Of a stretch of DNA of 9,792 bases, positions 1 to 6,173 are shown piece after piece. Position 1 is the first letter of the stretch. Each line of letters begins with the position of its first letter. A program made the position numbers and the translations under genes. Source of the DNA: Thermoanaerobaculaceae bacterium (GTDB taxonomy: Bacteria; Acidobacteriota; Thermoanaerobaculia; Thermoanaerobaculales; Thermoanaerobaculaceae); assembly GCA_022865555.1 (NCBI GenBank), contig JALHTD010000321.1, positions 1-9,792 of the forward strand. Reading direction: 5' to 3'. The notes below the pieces were generated by a model. That model saw only the letters and a program-made list of their open reading frames with translations. It was not told the origin of the DNA and did no database searches.

Positions 1-636
1 AATCGCCGTGCCCACGGCCACCCGGTAGCGGTCGATCCAGGCAAAGGCCCTCCGGACGCTGACCCACACCCCGTCCCTCAGCGCCACGACGTACGCCGCC
101 ACGCCCAGCAAGGGCACGGTCACGTAGAACGTTTCCTTCATGACGGCGTGGCCAGCCACCGCAACCCCGATCCAGGGGATGGGCTTCCAGCCCTTCTTTC
201 GCACCATGAGGAAGAGCACCAGGGCTGCCGCCGTGAAGAACGCGACGGGCAGGTCCTCCCGTGCGAAGCGAGAGTAGTAAAGCATGATCGGCGAGATCGC
301 CAGCAGAAGGCCGCTCCACCAGGCCGCCCAGGGACCGAGCCGCCGTCGCAGCGCAAACGGCAGCATCACCAACGCGACACCCGCGAGCGTGGGGTAGAGG
401 CGGCCCACCGCCGTGGTCGGGCCCAGCAGCGCGAAGAGCGGCGCGATCACGTAGTAGATCAACGGCCCGTGGTAGGTGGGGTCGTACCTGTACGCGCCCG
501 TGGTCAGGAGCGTGTAGCTGAAGTCGCAGTGGATGGATTCGTCGTGATGCGGCGGCCGGTCCCCCAGCGCCCAGAGCCGGAGGAGCAGCGCCAGCGCGAG
601 CAGAGCCGTCCAGGCGAGCCTTTCCCTCCTGCCCAT
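1..636 (-). CDS. Agl23-type (TIGR03663) membrane glycosyltransferase-like protein, 3' end missing
   Basis: The first 212 codons are visible on the minus strand, reading from an ATG at 636 to the window edge with no stop. Family knowledge: Agl23/TIGR03663 proteins resemble dolichyl-phosphate-mannose protein mannosyltransferases (PF02366) at the N-terminus, carry invariant DE and HGP motifs plus conserved Arg residues, and tend to occur beside DUF2298 proteins. All of this is visible here. Residues 8-25 form a first membrane segment. D32-E33 follows in HHDESIH, then H56-G57-P58 in YHGPLIYY, and S122-R-F-A-R126-E-D in the next loop, with further hydrophobic segments around 84-96, 104-121, 131-145, 155-165 and 170-185. 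The likely role is lipid-linked sugar transfer at the outer face of the cytoplasmic membrane, but the substrate is unknown. The gene starts 10 bases after the DUF2298 stop, so co-transcription is very likely. No clear Shine-Dalgarno sequence is seen; an in-frame GTG at 642 is an alternative start. Confidence 0.85.
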   Translation of the reverse strand, partial: MGRRERLAWTALLALALLLRLWALGDRPPHHDESIHCDFSYTLLTTGAYRYDPTYHGPLIYYVIAPLFALLGPTTAVGRLYPTLAGVALVMLPFALRRRLGPWAAWWSGLLLAISPIMLYYSRFAREDLPVAFFTAAALVLFLMVRKKGWKPIPWIGVAVAGHAVMKETFYVTVPLLGVAAYVVALRDGVWVSVRRAFAWIDRYRVAVGTAI

Positions 637-646
637 CGCCACTGTC

Positions 647-2683
647 TCACTCCCGCGCCGAGACAATCACGCACTCCCCGGACCGGTAAAGCGCTTTCCC
701 CGAGCGCAGCACGGCCCCCAGGCCGCCCTCCGGGTACAGCCTGCGCTCGACGCTGCCGACCACGATAAAGTTCGCCCCGAGGCTCTGCGCGATCCGCCGG
801 ACCTCCCTCGGGTCCCCGCTCTTGTACAGCTGATCGATCTGGGCCTTTCGGCGCCCGGTCTCGTCGCCGATGTTGCCGCCCCGCCAGACGCCTTCGTGGT
901 TCTCCCACCCGAGCACCGCGGGAACCCCCGATGCCGACGACATGCGGGCGGCGTCGGAGTAGGCGTCCCCCACCCCCTCGATGAGCACCGAACCCTGGGG
1001 CTGCTGCCGCAGCCAGGCCGCCGCCGCCGGCTCACCCGGTGCCATCCAACCCAATCCGCCCCAGCCTGCCACCGGCGAGGCCAGCGCCCGCTGCCCCAGG
1101 GTCACGAGCTGGGGCAGGCCCGCCAGAAGGACCAGAGCAGCCCCGGCATAGGCCATCAAGGCTCGTCTCCTGCGCAGCCACCCGAGCAGCACCGGCGCCA
1201 CGACAGCCAGCAGCGTAAAGCCCAGGTGCGAGGCCTTGAATACCGTGTTCATGCGGTAGAACTCGGTCCCGTACGGGTCCTTGAAGTACAGCAGCTCCAT
1301 GAAGGCGAGCATCGCGAGCGGCACGAGCGTCAACGCGAACACCGGCCTGGCCCGCCGCAACTTGCCTCGCAGCACCGTCACCGCGAGCACCGTGCCGAGC
1401 CCGATGGCCAGCGCAAGCAGCAGGCGCTTGCTGAGGACGGCGAGCAGAACTATCCCCGCGAGCCACACGGCGCGGCTGAACTGCCTCCGCGCCAGCTCCA
1501 TCCCTCCCCACCGCCACGACAGCTCCCACGTCACCAGCACCGGCGGGATCAGAATCGCCCCGAGGAACAGCAGCAGCTCGTCGGTGCGCGTGGCGGTGGT
1601 GACCCAGCCGAACCCCTGAGCCGGCGGGTGGAAGTTCAGCCAGAACGGCAGGTAGAGGATCCAGCCCGCGATGCCCAGCGCAACAACTCGCAGCCAGAGC
1701 CAGAGCCCGGAACCGGTGGGGCGTACGAAGCCCGATTCGTCGCCGGCCGCCACCATCAGGACCGCCAGGCCCAGAGGAATTGCGCACCACGGGTTGGAGG
1801 CCGCGGCCGCCCCGTAGACCACGGAGCAGAGCGCGATGGTGGGCACCCATCGGCCTCTCACCGTACCGAGAACGCGGCCGAGGAAGATCGCCACCAGGAC
1901 GAAAGGCAGGCAGAGGAGATGGGGGTGGAGATCCCCGAGGTGAAACGTGAACAGCGGGAACTCGGTGATCGTCCCCTTGATCGCTCGCGAGGAGGGCCAG
2001 AGGTCGAGGCCGGAGAGCGGGGTGCCGGCGAACAGCTGGCGCCAGCCGTCGAAGGTCCCGGCGAACACGACCAGGAAGCCGGCCATCACGCCCGTCCGTC
2101 GGCTTCCCCCGACGGCGCGCGCCAGAGCCCAGGCCCCCTGCGCGCTGACCGCCGCCAGCGTCGGCAGCAGGAGGTTGAAGATGACGTCCGGGGCGAAGCC
2201 CAAGAGCTTCCCGGGCAGCAACCAGGGGACGAAACCGAAGTAGTAGTACGGCAGGGACTGGCCGGCGAGCCAGGGGTCACCGGGGGGTATCGTGCCCGGG
2301 CGGAGCAACGTAGCCAGGATGGCAAGGTCCATGGGCTTCTCGGTTGCGGTCACCCCCATGGCCGACAACCTCAGGAAGGCAAGCAGGAGGAATGCACCCA
2401 GACCTACCAGCTCCGCCTCGACGAGCGCCTTTGGCTTGACCTCCCTGAGCCCCCGCCACCCCCACCACCCGAGCGGTACCAGCACGGCGAGCCCCACCCA
2501 CCACCAGTGCGTCAGGCCCAGCCAGCCGGCGATCCACCCGACGTACCCCTGCAGGGTCCAGCCAGCCACCCGCGCGACTGCCCAGGCGGCGCCGGTCCCC
2601 ACCCCCAGGCGGCGCAGCGCCCCCGTCATCACGACCCCCGCGGCCGCCACCACCGCGTACCAGGCGAGCGCCTGCCAGATCAT
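647..2683 (-). CDS. DUF2298 (Chlor_Arch_YYY, TIGR03662) integral membrane protein
   Basis: A 678-residue, strongly hydrophobic protein with roughly a dozen predicted membrane segments, close to the 700-900 residues usual for the single-copy class. Family landmarks appear in order: E115-K-P-M-D119, the proline-rich PPGDPW loop at 133-138, the signature YYYFG at 146-150, FHLGDLHPHL at 247-256, and FYRMNTVFK at 475-483. The C-terminal non-membrane part (about 540-678) has IEGVGDAYSDAARMSS from 568 and LGWENHEGVWRGG from 591, then a GDPREVRRIAQSLGANFI segment and VGSVERRLYPE near the end. The function of the family is unknown. Co-occurrence with Agl23 and the PMT-like topology suggest a role in envelope glycosylation or lipid-linked sugar handling. 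It is the promoter-proximal gene of the pair with Agl23. The ATG at 2683 has no Shine-Dalgarno sequence but sits 8 bases after a TAAAAT box, so translation may be near-leaderless. Confidence 0.92.
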   Translation of the reverse strand: MIWQALAWYAVVAAAGVVMTGALRRLGVGTGAAWAVARVAGWTLQGYVGWIAGWLGLTHWWWVGLAVLVPLGWWGWRGLREVKPKALVEAELVGLGAFLLLAFLRLSAMGVTATEKPMDLAILATLLRPGTIPPGDPWLAGQSLPYYYFGFVPWLLPGKLLGFAPDVIFNLLLPTLAAVSAQGAWALARAVGGSRRTGVMAGFLVVFAGTFDGWRQLFAGTPLSGLDLWPSSRAIKGTITEFPLFTFHLGDLHPHLLCLPFVLVAIFLGRVLGTVRGRWVPTIALCSVVYGAAAASNPWCAIPLGLAVLMVAAGDESGFVRPTGSGLWLWLRVVALGIAGWILYLPFWLNFHPPAQGFGWVTTATRTDELLLFLGAILIPPVLVTWELSWRWGGMELARRQFSRAVWLAGIVLLAVLSKRLLLALAIGLGTVLAVTVLRGKLRRARPVFALTLVPLAMLAFMELLYFKDPYGTEFYRMNTVFKASHLGFTLLAVVAPVLLGWLRRRRALMAYAGAALVLLAGLPQLVTLGQRALASPVAGWGGLGWMAPGEPAAAAWLRQQPQGSVLIEGVGDAYSDAARMSSASGVPAVLGWENHEGVWRGGNIGDETGRRKAQIDQLYKSGDPREVRRIAQSLGANFIVVGSVERRLYPEGGLGAVLRSGKALYRSGECVIVSARE

Positions 2684-2691
2684 TGCAGTTC

Positions 2692-2697
2692 ATTTTA
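2692..2697 (-). promoter_or_regulatory. Candidate -10 box of the DUF2298/Agl23 unit
   Basis: On the minus strand the hexamer TAAAAT ends 8 bases before the DUF2298 start codon. It is one of few AT-rich hexamers in a GC-rich spacer. If used, transcription would begin about two bases before the ATG, giving a near-leaderless mRNA, which fits the absence of a Shine-Dalgarno sequence. No convincing -35 element is seen 16-18 bases upstream. Inferred from sequence only. Confidence 0.35.
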
Positions 2698-2722
2698 GCC
2701 TGGATCGAGCGCGGACCGTCCC

Positions 2723-2753
2723 ACGCCACGACCGCCGGGACCCGAGGTGGCGT
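2723..2753. repeat. 7-bp inverted repeat in the divergent intergenic region (possible operator)
   Basis: ACGCCAC at 2723-2729 is perfectly mirrored by GTGGCGT at 2747-2753, with a 17-base spacer. It lies midway between the two divergent -10-like boxes, where a shared operator could act on both the DUF2298 unit and the peptidase-like gene. A 7-bp match in such a GC-rich spacer could arise by chance, and no regulator gene is adjacent. Confidence 0.25.
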
Positions 2754-2772
2754 ACCCGCGCAGAATCGGGGG

Positions 2773-2778
2773 TAAAAT
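2773..2778 (+). promoter_or_regulatory. Candidate -10 box of the peptidase-like gene
   Basis: The plus-strand hexamer TAAAAT lies 29 bases before the ATG at 2808, so a transcript would carry a short leader that contains the GGAGG ribosome binding site. No good -35 match is visible at the expected distance. This is an inference from base composition and spacing. Confidence 0.35.
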
Positions 2779-2794
2779 CCAGGGGTCACAAAGC

Positions 2795-2799
2795 GGAGG
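2795..2799 (+). promoter_or_regulatory. Ribosome binding site (GGAGG) fixing the start at 2808
   Basis: GGAGG is placed 8 bases before the ATG at 2808. This decides the start, because the reading frame stays open upstream to 2292, deep inside the divergent DUF2298 gene. Confidence 0.75.
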
Positions 2800-2807
2800 C
2801 TCGGAGA

Positions 2808-4961
2808 ATGACACCCCTTGCACTACCGCTCGTTGCCGCGGCAGCGGCTCTGTTCCCGGAGGCGCGGTCTTTCTGGACGGTGGTCCAGGGGCCCCAGCTC
2901 CAGCCGACGCAGGTCCAGGTTCATGCGCGGCTGGTGCAGGAGGGGCGCGCCCTGGTCGTGTACCAGGAGGAGGGGTACAAGTTCTCCACCCTCGGCGAGC
3001 GCGACGAGGCTGCGCAGATCGCGGCGGCCGTGTCCACATTCGACGAGGTCATCTACCCGCGCGAGGTCGCACTGTTCGGGCCCTGTCCCGACAGAGACGA
3101 CAACGGCAAGGTGATCCTGCTCATCACGCGCCGCTCCGGGGCCCAGGGGCTGTTCTTCTCCTTCGACGAGATGACCGAGGAAGGGGCGCTGCGCTACGGT
3201 TTCCACTCCAACCAGAGCGAGATCCTCTACCACGGCTTCGTCGAGCAGGGTAACCGCGCGAACTGGAACATCCGGGGGGTGGCGGAGACGTTCCACCGCC
3301 TCCTCCACTTCGGCCACGATCCCGCGGAAACCTCCTGGAGCGCGCTGCTGTCCAACTACATGCCGTTCATGTGCGAGCTGGCCTCGGCGCGTCTCCTGTG
3401 GGGCGACGTTGACCCCGAGGGTCGGGCGCACGCCCCGGCGGACCCGTGGACCGGGAGGGGTTGGTCGCTGCTCTTCGTGGAGTACCTGCGCGACAAGCTG
3501 GGCCCGGACAGCCTGCGAGACCTGGCCGCACGCCCCGAGACGGGGCTACCCGGCCTGACCAAGCTGCTGGCGGAGAGGGGCGACCCCCGGACGCCCCCGG
3601 ACCTGATAGGTGACTTCGCGATGGCGTGCTGGCTCAATGAGCCCACCCTTGCGGACGGACGCTTCGCGTTTGCATCCGTCGTCCCGCCGCGACCGCTGCC
3701 CGCAGCGCGGGCGACCGCTTCCCGGCCCACCTCCGGTGGGGTGGACGTCGGCGTCGGGGGCATGGTCTTCTTCGTCATCGACGGTGACGGCGAGCGTTCC
3801 TTCCCCCTCACGCTCCAGGGTGACCCCTCCACCCGCTGGGTCGGGCGCGCCGTGGAGTTGCGCCGGTTCGGCCCGGATCAGGAGCTTCCGCTCGAGTTCT
3901 CTGCGGGCGGCCTCGCGCGCTTCGAGCTTCCCGACCTGGAATCCGGAGACCAGGTGGTGGTCGCGGTGTCGGCCGTCCCCGGCGACTACCCCACCTTCGA
4001 CAATCGAACCCTGCTGCTGCGCTGGGGGGTCGGCTGGGTTCCGCGCGTGCCCGTGGACCAGAGCCGCGGGATGCTCGCCGGGCTTGTCAAGAAGGCGCTG
4101 CCGGACGGTGGAGAGGTCGCGCGGACCAGGCTGACGGCGACCGTGGACCGCCTTGGAGGAATGGCCGCGACGGGTGTGGAGGGTCCGACCGTCTCAACCC
4201 GCTACGCCTGGGCGCCCGGGGCCGCTTCCGTGCTCGACCTGCTGGAGCAGGAGGCCGGGCGAAGGGGCCTGCCCGTGCGCCGCGAGACGTTCACGCGCAG
4301 TGCCCCAAACGACGTTCAGCAGGAGTGGTCCAACGTCATCGTCCACCTCCCGGGCAGCGACCCGCGACGGTGGCCGGTCGTGCTGGCCGCCCACTGGGAC
4401 GGCGCGCGGGGCGACCTGGCGGACTCGTACCTGAGGGCGCTCAACCTGAACGACAACGCGTCGGGGGTTGCCGTGGTGCTGGAGGCGGCCGGCGCGATGA
4501 GCCGCCAACGCCACCGCGCCCCCATCATCGTCGCCTTTCTGGCCGGCGGTTATCAGGAGGCTGCGGGTGCACACGCCCTGCTCGAAAGCCTCGGCGGCAA
4601 GGTCGGCGCCTGGATCGAGCTCGACGGAGTCGGCGTACCCGAGCGCTGGCCCTGGAGCTTGAACGTCCACCTCGAGGGCGGCGGGAAACTCGTGAGGTTC
4701 CCGTCGAGCGTCCACCAGGAGTTGCGGCGCGTAGGCCTGGTGGTGAAGGACGAGACGGAGATCACCGCCCCCCACTCGGGTGGCAGACTGGCCGCCGCGC
4801 GTGGCATCCCCTCGTGGGTGGTGCGGACACGGCCCGGGGACGAGGCCGCGGATCTGGACACGCCGCCCGCCATCGAGCGTCAGCGCCTTTCACCCGAACT
4901 CATGGTGTTGCTGACCAAGGTGCTCGCCGGCACGGTGGTGAACCTGGCCGGGGCCCCGTGA
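2808..4961 (+). CDS. Two-domain peptidase-like protein: degenerate gluzincin-like N-terminal domain plus M28-like C-terminal domain
   Basis: 717 residues from the ATG with a good ribosome binding site. The N-terminus has a hydrophobic stretch (about 4-16) that could be a weak signal peptide, but with no preceding basic residue. Residues about 50-270 resemble M30/hyicolysin-like metalloproteases: DRDDNGKVILL from 95, SNQSEILY at 134-141, then AETFHRLLHF at 159-168, where functional relatives carry AHEFQH-type HExxH zinc motifs. Here His-Glu and the second His are replaced by Glu160-Thr161 and Arg164, so this centre looks inactive. A middle region (about 300-440) has beta-rich character. Residues about 460-717 resemble peptidase family M28: NVIVHLPG at 509-516, H529-W-D531, N548-D549-N, Q583-E584, and ELDGVG with D606. 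The usual EE pair is QE by the ungapped spacing from D549, which would lose the general-base Glu. The usual SDH histidine is not clearly placed (H656 is a candidate), and the late YHTPED motif reads LDTPPA. A secreted or periplasmic peptidase, or a non-catalytic binding protein, are both possible. Confidence 0.75.
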   Translation: MTPLALPLVAAAAALFPEARSFWTVVQGPQLQPTQVQVHARLVQEGRALVVYQEEGYKFSTLGERDEAAQIAAAVSTFDEVIYPREVALFGPCPDRDDNGKVILLITRRSGAQGLFFSFDEMTEEGALRYGFHSNQSEILYHGFVEQGNRANWNIRGVAETFHRLLHFGHDPAETSWSALLSNYMPFMCELASARLLWGDVDPEGRAHAPADPWTGRGWSLLFVEYLRDKLGPDSLRDLAARPETGLPGLTKLLAERGDPRTPPDLIGDFAMACWLNEPTLADGRFAFASVVPPRPLPAARATASRPTSGGVDVGVGGMVFFVIDGDGERSFPLTLQGDPSTRWVGRAVELRRFGPDQELPLEFSAGGLARFELPDLESGDQVVVAVSAVPGDYPTFDNRTLLLRWGVGWVPRVPVDQSRGMLAGLVKKALPDGGEVARTRLTATVDRLGGMAATGVEGPTVSTRYAWAPGAASVLDLLEQEAGRRGLPVRRETFTRSAPNDVQQEWSNVIVHLPGSDPRRWPVVLAAHWDGARGDLADSYLRALNLNDNASGVAVVLEAAGAMSRQRHRAPIIVAFLAGGYQEAAGAHALLESLGGKVGAWIELDGVGVPERWPWSLNVHLEGGGKLVRFPSSVHQELRRVGLVVKDETEITAPHSGGRLAAARGIPSWVVRTRPGDEAADLDTPPAIERQRLSPELMVLLTKVLAGTVVNLAGAP

Positions 4962-4994
4962 GGCGTTGGGAGCTTTGCGGCGGGCACGGTCGTT

Positions 4995-5000
4995 GAGGAG
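4995..5000 (+). promoter_or_regulatory. Ribosome binding site (GAGGAG) of the adenosine-specific kinase gene
   Basis: GAGGAG ends 9 bases before the ATG at 5010, within the 48-base spacer after the peptidase-like gene. It supports the chosen start, which also gives a full-length family member. No terminator-like hairpin is visible in the spacer. Confidence 0.7.
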
Positions 5001-5009
5001 CACACTCCC

Positions 5010-5495
5010 ATGGACTTTCTGACGGTCAAGGTCGAGAAACCCGAGGCCACGAACTTCATCCTCGGTCAGGCGCACTTCATCAAGACAGTCGAGGACATAC
5101 ACGAGGCTATCGTGTCCACGACGTCCCAGATGCGCTTCGGCGTGGCGTTTTGCGAGTCCTCCGGGCCCGCGCTCGTGCGCCGGTCGGGCAACGACGAGGC
5201 CCTCATCGAACTGGCCACCCGCAACGCCCTCGCCGTGGGCGCCGGGCACAGCTTCTTCGTTTTCATGGAGAACGGCTTCCCGATCAACGTGCTCAACGCG
5301 ATCAAGGCGGTCCCCGAGGTGTGCCGAATCTACTGCGCGACTGCCAACCCCGTCGAGGTGGTGGTGGCGGAGAGCGGCCACGGGCGCGCCATTTTGGGAG
5401 TCGTGGATGGGTGCTCTCCCAAGGGCGTCGAGGGCGAGCAGGACGTGCTTGCCCGCCTGCGCTTCTTGCGCGAGATCGGGTACAAGCTCGGGTAG
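5010..5495 (+). CDS. Adenosine-specific kinase family protein (PF04008/COG1839)
   Basis: 161 residues, the normal length of the family, whose structurally studied archaeal members (for example Pyrobaculum PAE2307) bind adenosine or AMP. The sequence is strongly conserved along its whole length: FGVAFCESSGPALVR at 43-57, the GAGHSFFVF region at 77-85, NAIKAVPEVCRIYCATANP at 96-114 followed by VEVVVAE, and GRAILGVVDGCSPKG at 125-139. It carries four Cys residues (48, 105, 109, 135). It should be a small soluble cytoplasmic protein with no signal peptide. The assigned activity is phosphoryl transfer to adenosine, but biochemical support in bacteria is thin, so the name should be taken as a family label. 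It follows the peptidase-like gene by 48 bases and precedes the LysE gene by 6 bases, suggesting one transcript. Its TAG stop lies in the same frame as the LysE gene. Confidence 0.93.
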   Translation: MDFLTVKVEKPEATNFILGQAHFIKTVEDIHEAIVSTTSQMRFGVAFCESSGPALVRRSGNDEALIELATRNALAVGAGHSFFVFMENGFPINVLNAIKAVPEVCRIYCATANPVEVVVAESGHGRAILGVVDGCSPKGVEGEQDVLARLRFLREIGYKLG

Positions 5496-5501
5496 CTCCC
5501 G

Positions 5502-6173
5502 TTGCCAGGCCTGACCGTACCGCTGTCGCTGCCGGCGCTCGTGGCGTCCGCGTTCGTCGTGTCCCTCGCCACCGTCGCGATCCCCGGCCCCATCACGCTC
5601 GTGGCCTCGCGGCTAGCCCTGGCCCGCCACATGCCGGCCGCGATCTGGTTCCTCATCGGGGTCACGGTGCTCGACGTCACGTTGTTCACCGCCCTGGCAC
5701 GAGGCGCGGCGCCGGTTCTGCGCCAGATCGGTGCCCTGCCGATGGTCGAGATCGTTGGTGGCATCGCGCTGATCTGGGGTGGCGTGAGCTCGCTGCGCGC
5801 GGCGGCGCCGCGCCGCGGCCCTGAGCTCAAGGTGGACATCGAGGGCCGAAGCCTTTTCGGCAGCTTCCTGCTCGGTCTCCTCGTCGCCGCAGGCAACCCC
5901 CACTACTGGATCTGGTGGGTCACGGCCGGGCTCGCCTTCGTCGAGGCTGCGCGCGCCCACGGCGCCCCGGGTCTCGTCTGGATGCTGGGTGCGCTGGTCG
6001 GCGGCGTGGTCAGCTGGTACGTGCCGCTTCTCTGGGCGCTGCACCGGGGCTCCTCGCTGCTCACGCCGCGCGCCGAGCACCTGGTCACGAGAGGCATGGG
6101 GGTGACGCTGCTGCTGCTCGGCCTCGGTCTCGCGGGTCTCGGGACGTGGCGCTTCTGGGTGGCGCACTTCTGA
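5502..6173 (+). CDS. LysE-family transporter (amino acid exporter type)
   Basis: 223 residues with about six membrane segments (roughly 10-32, 46-66, 80-98, 117-146, 157-180 and 196-219), matching the LysE/RhtB exporter topology. The hallmark IPGP lies at 27-30 in the first segment, followed by the usual Arg/Ala-rich loop, and the fourth segment has the conserved GNPHYWIWW at 131-139. LysE-type proteins export amino acids or similar small solutes across the cytoplasmic membrane by proton-coupled antiport; the substrate cannot be told from sequence. The best start is a TTG at 5502. No Shine-Dalgarno sequence is visible, the upstream gene ends only 6 bases before, and the two genes share one reading frame, so translation probably depends on coupling (or rare readthrough) from the kinase gene. 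The 3' end overlaps the convergent HD-GYP gene by 89 bases; the last LysE membrane helix lies in this overlap. Confidence 0.88.
   Translation: MPGLTVPLSLPALVASAFVVSLATVAIPGPITLVASRLALARHMPAAIWFLIGVTVLDVTLFTALARGAAPVLRQIGALPMVEIVGGIALIWGGVSSLRAAAPRRGPELKVDIEGRSLFGSFLLGLLVAAGNPHYWIWWVTAGLAFVEAARAHGAPGLVWMLGALVGGVVSWYVPLLWALHRGSSLLTPRAEHLVTRGMGVTLLLLGLGLAGLGTWRFWVAHF

Noticed and set aside
148..768. Plus-strand open frame of 206 codons across the Agl23/DUF2298 junction
   Set aside because: It is antisense to two motif-bearing genes, and its product is Arg/Pro-rich without any recognisable feature.
896..2698. Long plus-strand open frame (600 codons) opposite the DUF2298 gene
   Set aside because: It is antisense to a protein with clear family motifs throughout. 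Its product is rich in Arg, Gln, Pro, His and Glu with no recognisable domain, as expected for the complementary frame of GC-rich coding DNA.
2292..2807. 172-codon upstream extension of the peptidase-like gene
   Set aside because: The extension runs antisense through the DUF2298 start region and has low-complexity Ala/Arg/Thr/Pro content. The ATG at 2808 has a well-spaced GGAGG and begins with a hydrophobic segment.
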